A DNA stretch of 35,173 nucleotides from an uncultured delta proteobacterium. Its GTDB lineage: Bacteria; Myxococcota_A; Polyangia; Polyangiales; Polyangiaceae. The notes beneath the pieces were generated by a model. It did no database searches. It was not told the DNA's origin and worked only from the letters and a program-made list of their open reading frames with translations. Shown here piece by piece: positions 1 through 7,772 of this stretch. The position numbers and the translations under genes were made by a program. The first letter of the stretch is position 1; each line of letters opens with the position of its first letter. The stretch covers positions 1 through 35,173 of the forward strand of contig CAIQDA010000385.1 of the NCBI GenBank assembly GCA_903870415.1. The letters run 5' to 3'.

Positions 1-571
1 CCCGCTCGATGTCGTGCGCTTGGAAGAGAATTTTCAGGGCCTCCCGCGTCACGGCGTTGCGAGCGACCACCAAGAGTCCGCTCGTGTCCATGTCGATGCG
101 ATGGACGATTCCCGGACGAAGTTGATCGCCCTCAGAAGCGCCTTCGGTCATCGCCTCGACGTCTTCCTTGCGAAAGAGTCCGCGACCGAGGAGTCCGTGA
201 ACGAGGGTCTTCTCGTAATGCCCACGCGCCGGATGCACCACGACGCCCGCGGGCTTCGACACCACGATGAGGTCGTCGTCTTCGTGAAGCACCGCGAAGG
301 GTACCGAAGCGTCCGGCACCACCGTGCTCGTCTCGCCACCGCGAGGAACGATGGCAATTTCATCGTTCTCGTGAACCTTGTGGTCCGCAGACGTGGCCTT
401 TTCGCCGACCGTCACGAGACCTTCACCGATCCATTTTTGAATCGCGCTTCGCGTGACGCCTTCGCCAAAACGCGCGTCGACCTTCGCGCGCTTGGAGAGG
501 ACGCGATCGAGTCGCTCACCTTGTTCGACCTTCGTCACCGTGACGACGAAGCGGTCACTGCTCACGGTCAC
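1..571 (-). CDS. RluD-family 23S rRNA pseudouridine synthase (3' part cut by window edge)
   Basis: About 190 N-terminal residues are present, and the gene runs off the left edge. An S4-like RNA-binding segment (ERLDRVLSKRAK, then SAIQKWIGEGLVTVGEK) leads into the catalytic domain with KPAGVVVHPARGH and the active-site motif HRIDMDTSGLLVVAR, where the Asp of HRID is the expected catalytic residue. This layout is typical of RluD/RluC-type enzymes, which convert uridines of 23S rRNA to pseudouridine in the cytoplasm. The most common form of the motif is HRLD; Ile here is conservative. The start is a GTG at 571-569 that overlaps the upstream gene's TGA (GTGA), so translation is probably coupled. 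A second in-frame GTG lies two codons further in. The family call is firm, but the exact paralogue (RluD, RluC or other) cannot be settled from half a gene. Confidence 0.9.
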   Translation of the reverse strand, partial: MTVSSDRFVVTVTKVEQGERLDRVLSKRAKVDARFGEGVTRSAIQKWIGEGLVTVGEKATSADHKVHENDEIAIVPRGGETSTVVPDASVPFAVLHEDDDLIVVSKPAGVVVHPARGHYEKTLVHGLLGRGLFRKEDVEAMTEGASEGDQLRPGIVHRIDMDTSGLLVVARNAVTREALKILFQAHDIER

Positions 572-831
572 CAAAGCTTCGAGGCCACGTGGCCCTTGCT
601 GCGAACGATGACGTCGACGAGCGCGCGCTTGAAGTAATTTTTGGCGTGCAGACTGGGGTCAACGCGGCGGCTGTAAAGTCGCTCACCGTCGGCAATTTCC
701 TGATCGAGAACCTGGAAGAGGTTGTCGTCGGTGATGCCGCGAAGCACTTTGTCTTCGTGGTAAAGCGCGATGTCGGCGGCGATGGCGCGCGCAAGGCGTC
801 GGGCAGCGTCGTCGTTCGTGATGAGCGGCAT
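568..831 (-). CDS. small hypothetical protein, 87 aa, coupled to the pseudouridine synthase
   Basis: A short, charged, probably soluble protein beginning MPLITNDDAARRLARAIAAD. No signal peptide, membrane segment or cysteine is visible. I do not recognise a named family. The predicted secondary structure looks helical in the first half (alternating Ala/Arg/Asp with leucines). The stop codon overlaps the GTG start of the RluD-type gene by 4 bp, which argues that the frame is real and that the two genes are co-translated. An ORF on the opposite strand covers the same bases but has no credible product. A role connected to ribosome maturation would be guesswork from context only. Confidence 0.7.
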   Translation of the reverse strand: MPLITNDDAARRLARAIAADIALYHEDKVLRGITDDNLFQVLDQEIADGERLYSRRVDPSLHAKNYFKRALVDVIVRSKGHVASKLW

Positions 832-874
832 GGGGCTAGAGCTTACCGAAACGATGACGGGCTAGGAAGCCTCG

Positions 875-1807
875 TCAGTGGCGGAGCTTCACCGCGTGGT
901 GCAGGAGCGTGATCTTCGCGGGCAAACGCCCCGGCGCCTCGCCATCGCAATCGATGAGAACGGGCTCGGGGCAAAGCGGCTCGACCTCGATGACGGCGCC
1001 ATGGGTCACGTGAACCCTGTCTTTTCCCAGGTGCGCGCCTTGGTAGATGGAGCCGGTGAACGCCAGCACCTCGGGAACCGAAAGGTCGCCAAGAGCCACG
1101 ACCTCGAAACGACCATCACCGGGGTCCGCCATCGGCGCGATGCACATGCCCCCGCCGAAGTAGCGACCGTTGCAGACCGCAGCGTTCACCACGCGGCCTT
1201 CGAAGAAGAGTTCGCCATCGACGCGGATGCGTATCGGCTGGTTTCGGTATTCCGCAAGGCCCTGCGCCGTGGCGAGAAAGAAGCTCGCGGTCCCGCCGAA
1301 CCTCTTGCCAGACTTGTTGACGATTCGGTCGACGAGCCCGCCGAGGCCAAAGCTTGTGACGTTGAGAAACGCTCGACACGCGTCCGCTCCCTCGTCGTTC
1401 TTGAAGCGAAGAACCCCGAGGTCGGCCTGATGGTCGGCGCCGTATCGGATGCGGCCCACCGCTTCGTCGAGGTTCTTGCTGAGGCCAAGCGTGCGACGAA
1501 AGTCACCGCCGGTGCCTGCGGGCAGCACGGCCAATGCGGGACCGGCAACGGGCCGCCCCTCGTCGTCGATGTACGCTTGAACGACTTCGTTCATCGTTCC
1601 GTCGCCGCCCACGACCGCGATCACTTCGGCTCCAGCATCGCGAGCGATGCGCGCAAGTTCGGCCGCGTGACCCGGAGCTGCCGTGATCATGAACTCGGCC
1701 TTCAGCCCTTGCGCGACAAAGCGAGCACGAAGAGCCAGCAAATCTTCGTCTCGAATTCCCCGGCCCGCGCGCGGGTTCACGATCACACGTACAGTGGAGG
1801 TCGTCAT
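875..1807 (-). CDS. diacylglycerol kinase / YegS-BmrU-type lipid kinase family protein
   Basis: 310 residues, the usual length for this family. The DAGK catalytic domain is recognisable: NPRAGRG near residue 11, the nucleotide-binding loop VVGGDGTMNEV around residues 65-75, and PAGTGGDFRRTLG around 97-109. The last motif is usually GTxNDF, and Gly replaces Asn here. The C-terminal part has CNGRYFGGGMCIAP, FEVVALGDLS and the closing DGE motif (LIDCDGEAPG), all typical of the family. Members phosphorylate diacylglycerol or related lipids at the inner membrane face and help recycle lipid headgroups; the substrate cannot be read from sequence. It starts with ATG at 1807, divergent from ahpC across about 230 bp. 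The downstream gap to the 87-aa gene is 43 bp, so the three minus-strand genes may be co-transcribed. Confidence 0.9.
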   Translation of the reverse strand: MTTSTVRVIVNPRAGRGIRDEDLLALRARFVAQGLKAEFMITAAPGHAAELARIARDAGAEVIAVVGGDGTMNEVVQAYIDDEGRPVAGPALAVLPAGTGGDFRRTLGLSKNLDEAVGRIRYGADHQADLGVLRFKNDEGADACRAFLNVTSFGLGGLVDRIVNKSGKRFGGTASFFLATAQGLAEYRNQPIRIRVDGELFFEGRVVNAAVCNGRYFGGGMCIAPMADPGDGRFEVVALGDLSVPEVLAFTGSIYQGAHLGKDRVHVTHGAVIEVEPLCPEPVLIDCDGEAPGRLPAKITLLHHAVKLRH

Positions 1808-1896
1808 GGTGGGCGAAGGCTACCGCGGAGCCGCCCCTGCGCGTCACTCCTCTTTTTGCCTCTGCGCCAGTGCGCTCGCGATCGGCGGAGCGACTG

Positions 1897-1933
1897 ATAG
1901 TGCCGCCCTATCGCCGCGATAGAAACGTTGCGT
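1897..1933 (+). promoter_or_regulatory. OxyR-type operator upstream of ahpC
   Basis: The sequence reads ATAG-N7-CTAT-N7-ATAG-N7-GCGT: ATAG at 1897-1900, CTAT at 1908-1911, ATAG at 1919-1922 and GCGT at 1930-1933. The established OxyR recognition pattern is ATAG-N7-CTAT-N7-ATAG-N7-CTAT, so three of four tetranucleotides match exactly with exact spacing. It lies about 100 bp before ahpC, a classic OxyR target. The fourth element runs into a possible -35 (TTGGAC, 1933-1938), which would fit activation by a bound tetramer. The oxyR gene itself is not in the window. Confidence 0.75.
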
Positions 1934-2036
1934 TGGACGCGAGGTGCCCCAGGTCACTAGGGAGTCTTCACACGCTGCGATTGCAGCTGGCCTCACGAAC
2001 GGCGCCCGTCGCGCCGTGAACCCGGAGACTCATCAG

Positions 2037-2609
2037 ATGTCGATCATCAACACCACGATCAAGCCGTTCAAGACCCAAGCTTACCAGACGGGTAAGTTCT
2101 TCGAGGTGACCGACGCCGCCGTGAAGGGCAAGTGGGCGATCTTCTTCTTCTACCCCGCGGACTTCACCTTCGTGTGCCCGACCGAACTCGGCGACATGGC
2201 CGACGTTTACGGCGAGTTCCAGAAGCTCGGCGTCGAAGTCTACTCGGTGTCGACCGACACGCACTTCGTGCACAAGGCTTGGGCCGACGCGTCTGAGACG
2301 ATCAAGAAGATCAACTACATCATGCTCGGCGACCCGACGGGCAGCATCACGCGCAGCTTCGACGTCATGATCGAAGAAGGCGGCGACGCGGGCCTCGCGC
2401 TCCGTGGCACCTTCGTCGTCAACCCAGAAGGCGTCATCAAGGTCGCGGAAATCCACGATCTCGGCATCGGCCGCGACGCGAAGGAACTTCTCCGCAAGGT
2501 GCAGGCCGCCCAGTACGTGGCCTCGCACTCGGGTGAAGTGTGCCCCGCCAAGTGGACGCCGGGCGCGAAGACCCTCTCGCCTTCGCTCGATCTCGTCGGA
2601 AAGATCTGA
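2037..2609 (+). CDS. ahpC: alkyl hydroperoxide reductase subunit C (peroxiredoxin AhpC)
   Basis: 190 residues, close to the normal 187 of AhpC. It is a typical 2-Cys peroxiredoxin: the peroxidatic cysteine is Cys47 in DFTFVCPTE, the active-site Arg is in ALRGTF (about 123), and the resolving cysteine is Cys169 in GEVCPAKW. The C-terminal tail after the resolving Cys is intact. The enzyme reduces H2O2 and organic hydroperoxides in the cytoplasm and is re-reduced by AhpF, encoded next. The ATG at 2037 is chosen because it gives the conserved [12 protein letters not shown]-terminus and is preceded by GGAG at 2024-2027; the reading frame stays open upstream, but that part is not conserved. An OxyR-type site about 100 bp upstream suggests peroxide induction. 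Confidence 0.98.
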   Translation: MSIINTTIKPFKTQAYQTGKFFEVTDAAVKGKWAIFFFYPADFTFVCPTELGDMADVYGEFQKLGVEVYSVSTDTHFVHKAWADASETIKKINYIMLGDPTGSITRSFDVMIEEGGDAGLALRGTFVVNPEGVIKVAEIHDLGIGRDAKELLRKVQAAQYVASHSGEVCPAKWTPGAKTLSPSLDLVGKI

Positions 2610-2645
2610 CAGCTCCGCCGCCCTCACGCGGCTTGTAGGCTTTTC

Positions 2646-2679
2646 GTGGCGTCGTTGCTTTTTGCGCGGCGCCACTTTT
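2646..2679 (+). terminator. terminator-like hairpin between ahpC and ahpF
   Basis: GTGGCGTCG (2646-2654) can pair with CGGCGCCAC (2667-2675) with one G-U wobble, leaving a 12-nt loop, and is followed directly by TTTT (2676-2679). This is the geometry of a short intrinsic terminator. It lies inside the 85-bp gap of a gene pair whose products are needed in unequal amounts, so partial termination that makes more AhpC than AhpF is a reasonable inference. The T-tract is short, so termination would be incomplete. Confidence 0.5.
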
Positions 2680-2694
2680 ACTTGGAGAATCCCA

Positions 2695-4275
2695 ATGCTC
2701 GACGCTTCCATTGCCCAAGCCGTTCGCACCCACTTCGACAAGCTCGTCGCCCCCATCGAGCTCGTGGCTCACCTCGATTCGAGTGAAGCCGCCGGAGAGA
2801 TTCGTGCACTCCTCACGGACCTTTCGGAACTCTCGTCGAAGATTTCAACGCGCATCGACGACGGAGCCGCGGACGTGCGCAGGCCGTCGTTCACGGTGGG
2901 GAAGGTCGGCGAGACGCCGCGCATCACGTTTGCGGGCGTCCCCATGGGGCACGAGTTCACGTCGCTCATCCTCGCGCTTTTGCAGGCAAGCGGTTACGCG
3001 CCCAAGCTCGACGAGGCGACCGTTGCGGCCATCCGGGCCCTTTCAGGTGCGTACGTTTTCGAAACGTACATCTCGCTCACTTGCCAAAACTGCCCCGACG
3101 TCGTGCAAGCGCTCAACGCGATGTCGACACTCAATTCGCGCATTCGCCACACGATGATCGATGGCGCGCTCTTTCAGAGCGAAGTCGACGAGCGAAAGAT
3201 CATGGCGGTGCCAAGCGTGTTCCTAAACGGCGAACCGTTTGGTCAGGGGCGCATGAGCATCGAGGAAATCCTCGGGAAGGTCGACACTGGCGCCGAGGCG
3301 CGTGCGGCATTGAAGCTCGCGGATAAAGCACCTTACGACGTGCTCATCGTTGGCGGAGGCCCTTCTGGAGCAGCCGCGGCCATCTACGCTGCGCGCAAAG
3401 GCATCCGCACGGCAATCGTCACGGAGCGCTTCGGCGGCCAACTACTCGACACCGTCGGCATCGAAAACTTCGTATCTGTAGAGTACACGGAAGGACCGAA
3501 GCTCGTCGCGCAGCTCGAAGAGCACGTGAAGGCGTATGGCATCGAGGTCATCACCACCCAGCGCGCCTCGGAGCTCGTTCCCGCAGCAACAGCCGGCGGA
3601 CTCCACGAAGTCAAGCTCGCGAGTGGCGCTTCGCTCAAGGGCCGCACGGTCATTCTCAGCACGGGCGCGCGCTGGCGCGAGATGGGCATTCCCGGCGAGG
3701 CCGCGTACCGGACGAAGGGAGTCACCTTCTGCCCGCATTGCGATGGCCCGCTCTTCAAGGGCAAGCGCGTGGCGGTGATCGGCGGCGGAAATTCAGGCAT
3801 CGAGGCAGCGATCGATCTCGCGGGCCTCGTCGCCCAGGTGACCGTGCTCGAATTCGACACGAAGCTGCGCGCCGACGCGGTGCTTCAGCGCAAGCTCGCG
3901 ACGCTCCCGAACGTGCGCGTGATGGTGAACGCGCAAACCACGGAAGTCGTCGGCGATGGCACCAAGGTGAATGGCCTCGTCTACCGGGACCGAACGAGCG
4001 GCGAAGTTCAGCGCATCGACCTTGAGGGAATCTTCGTGCAAATCGGTCTTTTGCCGAACACGGACTGGCTCCGCGGGGCGATCGCACTTTCGCCTCGGGG
4101 CGAAATCGAAGTCGACGCACGCGGTCAATCGTCCGCGCCAGGCGTCTTTGCGGCGGGCGACGCGACCACCACACCGTTCAAGCAGATCATCATCGCCATG
4201 GGCGAAGGCTCAAAAGCGAGCTTGAGCGCGTTCGATTACCTGATCCGCCTGCCGGAGCTTGCAGCGACCGAGTGA
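2695..4275 (+). CDS. ahpF: alkyl hydroperoxide reductase subunit F (AhpF)
   Basis: 526 residues, standard length. The N-terminal tandem thioredoxin-fold domain carries Cys130-Gln-Asn-Cys133 in [12 protein letters not shown], the disulfide that passes electrons to AhpC. The thioredoxin-reductase-like part follows: an FAD-binding motif [10 protein letters not shown] (216-225), the redox-active Cys346-Pro-His-Cys349 (FCPHCDGP), an NADH-binding motif [10 protein letters not shown] (359-368) and the C-terminal FAD motif [10 protein letters not shown]. All four cysteines align with those of E. coli AhpF to within one residue. The enzyme uses NADH to reduce AhpC. The start at ATG 2695 is preceded by GGAGA at 2684-2688; the frame is open further upstream inside ahpC, but that extension is shadow. 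Same orientation and 85 bp after ahpC, so one OxyR-controlled unit is likely. Confidence 0.97.
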   Translation: MLDASIAQAVRTHFDKLVAPIELVAHLDSSEAAGEIRALLTDLSELSSKISTRIDDGAADVRRPSFTVGKVGETPRITFAGVPMGHEFTSLILALLQASGYAPKLDEATVAAIRALSGAYVFETYISLTCQNCPDVVQALNAMSTLNSRIRHTMIDGALFQSEVDERKIMAVPSVFLNGEPFGQGRMSIEEILGKVDTGAEARAALKLADKAPYDVLIVGGGPSGAAAAIYAARKGIRTAIVTERFGGQLLDTVGIENFVSVEYTEGPKLVAQLEEHVKAYGIEVITTQRASELVPAATAGGLHEVKLASGASLKGRTVILSTGARWREMGIPGEAAYRTKGVTFCPHCDGPLFKGKRVAVIGGGNSGIEAAIDLAGLVAQVTVLEFDTKLRADAVLQRKLATLPNVRVMVNAQTTEVVGDGTKVNGLVYRDRTSGEVQRIDLEGIFVQIGLLPNTDWLRGAIALSPRGEIEVDARGQSSAPGVFAAGDATTTPFKQIIIAMGEGSKASLSAFDYLIRLPELAATE

Positions 4276-4341
4276 CGCTGTTGCCCTTCGCCCGCGCATT
4301 GAGGCTTTGCCACGCCGCGTGCGTTCGCTAGCAACGCTGCC

Positions 4342-5148
4342 ATGACGAGCGACGCGCTGACCATCGGTTCGCACACCTTCTCTAGCCGCCTCTTCGTGGG
4401 CACGGGAAAGTACAAATCCGTGGAGGAAACCGAGGCGGCCATCGATGCCTCGGGCGCCGAAGTCGTCACCGTGGCCCTGCGCCGCGTCGACCTCTCGGAC
4501 AAGTCGCCCTCATCGCTCATGAGCCTTCTCACGCGTCGCGCAGGTCTCTCCGGCGAACATGCGGGGCGCCGGTGGACGATCCTTCCGAACACAGCCGGAT
4601 GCTATACAGCGGAAGACGCCGTGCGTACGCTCCGCCTCGCGCGCGAACTCGGGGTTGCCAGCATCGTGAAGCTCGAGGTTATCGGCGACCCGAAGACCCT
4701 TTACCCGGACAACGAGCAGACGCTTGAGGCTGCACGAATCCTGGTCAAAGAAGGCTTCACCGTTCTGCCGTACTGCATCGATGACCCCATCGTTTGCCGC
4801 AAGCTCGAAGACATGGGATGCGCGGCGGTCATGCCACTTGCCGCCCCCATCGGTTCGGGTCTCGGCATTCGCAACCCGCACAACCTTTCCATCATTCTCG
4901 AGCACGCCAAGATCCCGGTCATCGTCGACGCGGGCGTGGGCATTGCGAGCGACGCGGCCATTGCGATGGAGCTCGGATGCCAGGGTGTGCTTCTGAACAC
5001 GGCCATCGCGGAGGCGGGCAACCCGGTGCTCATGGCCGAGGCGATGCGCGAGGCGGTTTCCGCTGGACGAAAGGCCTTCATCGCCGGCCGCATGCCACGC
5101 CGCCGCTACGCGAATGCTTCCTCGCCCACGAGCGGCCTCATCGAGTGA
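4342..5148 (+). CDS. thiG: thiazole synthase ThiG
   Basis: 268 residues, the usual ThiG length. Family motifs are FVGTGKYKS near residue 18, [16 protein letters not shown] around 80-95, [16 protein letters not shown] around 108-123 and [12 protein letters not shown] about 194-205. Lys110 in VKLEVI is the expected Schiff-base lysine that binds deoxyxylulose 5-phosphate. ThiG builds the thiazole phosphate ring of thiamine from DXP, dehydroglycine and the ThiS thiocarboxylate. No thiS, thiF, thiH or thiO is in the window, so those genes must lie elsewhere. The 66-bp gap after ahpF contains no recognisable TPP-riboswitch (THI-box) sequence. A ThiE/TenI-fold gene follows 15 bp downstream. Confidence 0.96.
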   Translation: MTSDALTIGSHTFSSRLFVGTGKYKSVEETEAAIDASGAEVVTVALRRVDLSDKSPSSLMSLLTRRAGLSGEHAGRRWTILPNTAGCYTAEDAVRTLRLARELGVASIVKLEVIGDPKTLYPDNEQTLEAARILVKEGFTVLPYCIDDPIVCRKLEDMGCAAVMPLAAPIGSGLGIRNPHNLSIILEHAKIPVIVDAGVGIASDAAIAMELGCQGVLLNTAIAEAGNPVLMAEAMREAVSAGRKAFIAGRMPRRRYANASSPTSGLIE

Positions 5149-5163
5149 ACCCATGAGCTTGCG

Positions 5164-5811
5164 ATGGTGAGCGAGCCTGCGCACGACCTTGAGGCCCTTC
5201 GCGTCGTCGTTGTCACCGACGGCGTCCAAGACGTCCATGCGACGGTGGCCACGCTGTCGGAGGCGCATCTCCTTGGAGCGCGCTTCGCATTGGTCGTCCG
5301 TGCATACGACGCACCACTCGATGCACAATGCACCTTTGCTCGAACGTTGCGCGACGCGCTGACCGCGCAGATCCCGATCGTGTTTGCGGGGCCACCGAAA
5401 GTCGCGCGAGCCGCCGGGGCCGACGGCGTGCATCTCGGGAGACACGTCGCCACCGTTGCCGAAGCGCGCGAGGTGTTCGGGCCGGGCGCGTGGGTCAGTG
5501 TTCCGGCGCATACCCCTTCGGACATCGCCGCCGCGGAGCGCGAAGGAGCCTACGCAGCCTTCGTCAGCCCCGTGTTGCCGAGCCCTGGCAAAGGCGTTCC
5601 CCTAGGTTTTTCTGGCCTTTTATGCATGCTGCGCGCTGCTGAAGTCACGCGACTTCGCTGCTTTGCGCTCGGAGGCCTCGGGCAAAACGACGTCGGCCCA
5701 TGCCTCGGTGCCGGGGCCCATGGAGTCGCCGTGATCAGGTCCGTGTGGAATGCACCGAATCCCGTCGAGGCGCTGGTGAAGTTCTCTGAAGCCGCAGGCG
5801 CGAAGCGGTGA
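5164..5811 (+). CDS. ThiE/TenI-family protein, catalytic residues degenerate
   Basis: 215 residues with the TIM-barrel landmarks of thiamine phosphate synthase and TenI: GADGVHLG at about 85-92, VSVPAHTPSDIAAAEREGA in the middle, VSPVLPSPGKG and FALGGLGQNDV towards the end. ThiE residues that bind magnesium and pyrimidine are not where expected: the INDR segment is replaced by VFAGPPK (73-79), the Asp that usually follows the HLG motif (GQxD) is missing (GRHVAT), and the substrate-binding QLRxK strand reads LVVRAYD. It may therefore be a TenI-like thiazole tautomerase acting on the ThiG product, or a ThiE that has lost synthase activity. The ThiG-adjacent position favours a thiazole-branch role. 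It starts at ATG 5164, 15 bp after thiG, so the two are probably co-transcribed. Confidence 0.8.
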   Translation: MVSEPAHDLEALRVVVVTDGVQDVHATVATLSEAHLLGARFALVVRAYDAPLDAQCTFARTLRDALTAQIPIVFAGPPKVARAAGADGVHLGRHVATVAEAREVFGPGAWVSVPAHTPSDIAAAEREGAYAAFVSPVLPSPGKGVPLGFSGLLCMLRAAEVTRLRCFALGGLGQNDVGPCLGAGAHGVAVIRSVWNAPNPVEALVKFSEAAGAKR

Positions 5812-5903
5812 CGGAGCGACGCCGCCGGGCCGCCATTCACGCCGTGTCATCCGATTGGGGACCTGTGGCACTGACCTTGCTGGGTGCATGGTGGAGGAAA
5901 GCC

Positions 5904-6146
5904 ATGGACTACCCTTTCGAAACTTCCGCTTCCAACGTGTCACCTTCGGTCCGCCCGCTCCCGCGGCTTTCATGCCGCCCTGGCGATACGCTCGTTCGCG
6001 TGCCGACAAACCCGGTGATGCCTTGCGCGGGCGTTGAAGACGATGCCACGCGCCAAATGCTGCGCGAGCCGGGTGCGCTATGGCTCACGGCCGCTCTTCC
6101 GATTGCGTTTGCTGCTGCAGCGCTCGTCTCTGCGTTCGCCACGTAA
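5904..6146 (+). CDS. small predicted tail-anchored membrane protein, 80 aa
   Basis: An 80-residue ORF beginning MDYPFETSASN with an excellent ribosome-binding site, GGAGG at 5893-5897, seven bases before the ATG. The frame is also open upstream to 5808, but that extension lacks such a site. The first ~55 residues are polar and proline-rich with two cysteines (LSCRPGD and MPCAGVEDD). The last ~24 residues (from about GALWLTAALP) form one hydrophobic helix ending at the C-terminus, suggesting a single membrane anchor. No family is recognised. It sits between the thi genes and an exported protein gene, with 92 bp and 73 bp gaps. Confidence 0.5.
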   Translation: MDYPFETSASNVSPSVRPLPRLSCRPGDTLVRVPTNPVMPCAGVEDDATRQMLREPGALWLTAALPIAFAAAALVSAFAT

Positions 6147-6219
6147 CGCGCCCGAACGAAGCGTGAAGAGTTCTCCGCTTCGCCGCGCCACCACCACCGT
6201 CAACTCTTTGAGCGTGACC

Positions 6220-7362
6220 ATGCCATCGATCCGATTTTTGCTCCCTGCCCTCGCGACCTTGGCGTTCTCGCTTCCAGCTTCGGCCGACGAGCCCGTCGCG
6301 GCAACCGCTTCGCCCGCGGAGACGCCAGCACAGGCCGAGCCCTCGACCTTCGACCAAGGAGTCGAGGCGTTTGCGCGCGGTCAATTTCAAGAGGCGCGCG
6401 CGTTCTTCGACGTCGTCCTCAAAGCACGTGCCTCCGCCGACGAAGGCGCGCGAGCAAAGGCTCTCCGTGACCTCGCCGACCGCTACATGCGCACGGGCGC
6501 TCACTTGGTTTTCCCGGCGGGAAACGCAGTCGCAGGCAAAGCCCCCGCGAACCTTCCCGATGAACGCACAGACGATGAGATCGTCCAGTATTACCTTCTA
6601 TCGGTACCGTATGGTCTTGGGATAGGTGTATATGCGTCGATGCTCGCGAAGGCGGACAGCCCCGCAGGCATCGTGTTCCCTGTTCTCGCAGGCATCGGAC
6701 TCGCCGCCGGCGCGATGGCGTATGCAGACCATGGAAACACGCGCCCCTACGGTGAACCGCAGGCGATCGTGAGCGGCGCCCTCGTGGGCATGCAACTGGC
6801 CCTTCCCATGCTGCATTACGCCGACTCAAGCAGCGCAAAGGAAAACATCGGCTACCTCCTTGGCGCGGTCACCCTGGGCGGCGCGGCAGGACTCGGAGCC
6901 AATCACGCATGGGGCACAACCCCCGGCGAGATGTCGTTCGTGGGGTCGTCGGCACTCTGGGCGAACGTGCTCGGCGCCCTTGGCTCTGCGGCGGGACGAG
7001 CCAGTGGCGACACGTACGCAGCTGTTTCGCTCGCGTCCGTCGCCGCGGGTACGGCCGTCGGAGCACTTTACGCGCGCGAGCTTTCTCCGAGCATCGCGCA
7101 CGTTCGCTACCTGGACTTCGGCGCGCTCGCGGGCGGCATCGCGCTCGGTGGACTCTACTTCGGCCTCACGGGCTCAAGCGGCAATGCGGAGGTCGGAGCG
7201 ATTGTCGCGGGTGTTGGCGTCATCGGCGGAGGCATCGCGACCGCCATCTTCACGAAGGGCATGCGACGCGACGAACCACGCCGCGCGACCGCGTTTCAGT
7301 GGTCGCCAACGATCACGCCGACGGCCGGTGGAGCGACCCTCGGCATCGGCGGAACGTTCTGA
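6220..7362 (+). CDS. exported hypothetical protein with TPR-like N-terminus and Gly/Ala-rich membrane helices
   Basis: 380 residues from the ATG at 6220, chosen because it yields a clean Sec signal peptide (MPSIRFLLPALATLAFSLPA, cleavage near ASA-DE at residue 22). Residues about 45-95 (FDQGVEAFARGQFQEARAFF and on) look like one TPR-type helical hairpin, the pattern FxxGxxAxxxGxxxxA. From about residue 125 onward the protein alternates small-residue-rich hydrophobic stretches such as GIVFPVLAGIGLAAGAMAYA and GALAGGIALGGLYFGLTG with short polar turns. A helical bundle in the inner membrane is more likely than an outer-membrane barrel. I do not recognise a named family. A GTG two codons earlier could also serve as start, and no strong ribosome-binding site is seen for either. 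Confidence 0.75.
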   Translation: MPSIRFLLPALATLAFSLPASADEPVAATASPAETPAQAEPSTFDQGVEAFARGQFQEARAFFDVVLKARASADEGARAKALRDLADRYMRTGAHLVFPAGNAVAGKAPANLPDERTDDEIVQYYLLSVPYGLGIGVYASMLAKADSPAGIVFPVLAGIGLAAGAMAYADHGNTRPYGEPQAIVSGALVGMQLALPMLHYADSSSAKENIGYLLGAVTLGGAAGLGANHAWGTTPGEMSFVGSSALWANVLGALGSAAGRASGDTYAAVSLASVAAGTAVGALYARELSPSIAHVRYLDFGALAGGIALGGLYFGLTGSSGNAEVGAIVAGVGVIGGGIATAIFTKGMRRDEPRRATAFQWSPTITPTAGGATLGIGGTF

Positions 7363-7415
7363 AGTAGCGCGACGCCGAACTCGCGAAGGCCTCGCGCAGG
7401 CCGCACGAAACCCTG

Positions 7416-7691
7416 TTAAAATCCAGCTCGGCGAGCGACTTGGCCACGAACGCCTTCGACTTGCGTCGCCACCACGTCGGCCAGGTCGAACGAGAATCGA
7501 TCCCCGCGCGCGGTCGCCGCAACGACGAGCGTCTTGTCGATGCGAACCGACTCGATCTTCGCCACCTGAACGCCAGCCGCTCCGCGACTCACGTGAAACG
7601 TGACGCCAACGCCCTCCGGAAACTTCCACTCCGCGCTTTCCTTGGTGGCGCCGCCTTCTTGGAGAACACTTTCGAGCTGATCTTTCGTCAT
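7416..7691 (-). CDS. small hypothetical protein, 91 aa
   Basis: A compact acidic/basic-mixed soluble protein starting MTKDQLESVLQEGGATKE and running through an alternating hydrophobic pattern (VGVTFHVSR, VQVAKIESVRI, TLVVAATARGDRF) that suggests a small beta-sheet domain. No cysteines, signal peptide or catalytic motif are seen. ATG at 7691 is preferred over the in-frame GTG at 7700; a weak AGGGTGG lies upstream of the ATG. It is convergent with the exported protein gene (53 bp between stops) and divergent from the thioredoxin-like gene (81 bp between starts). Family unknown to me. Confidence 0.65.
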   Translation of the reverse strand: MTKDQLESVLQEGGATKESAEWKFPEGVGVTFHVSRGAAGVQVAKIESVRIDKTLVVAATARGDRFSFDLADVVATQVEGVRGQVARRAGF

Positions 7692-7772
7692 GGGGACCAC
7701 CCTACTTCGTCACGGGCCGCGCCTCCACTTTGCGGCAGATCGCGCCCCTCGCCGATTGCAGGAATTTCGGGC

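Noticed and set aside
1968..2756. Minus-strand open frame (262 codons) antisense to ahpC
   Set aside because: AhpC on the plus strand is unambiguous, and the antisense product shows no family features.
4276..4341. TPP riboswitch upstream of thiG
   Set aside because: The 66-bp gap is too short and lacks the conserved CUGAGA and related THI-box elements.
7388..7402. Hairpin GGCCT-CGCGC-AGGCC between convergent genes as a terminator
   Set aside because: The stem is only 5 bp and no T-tract follows on either strand.
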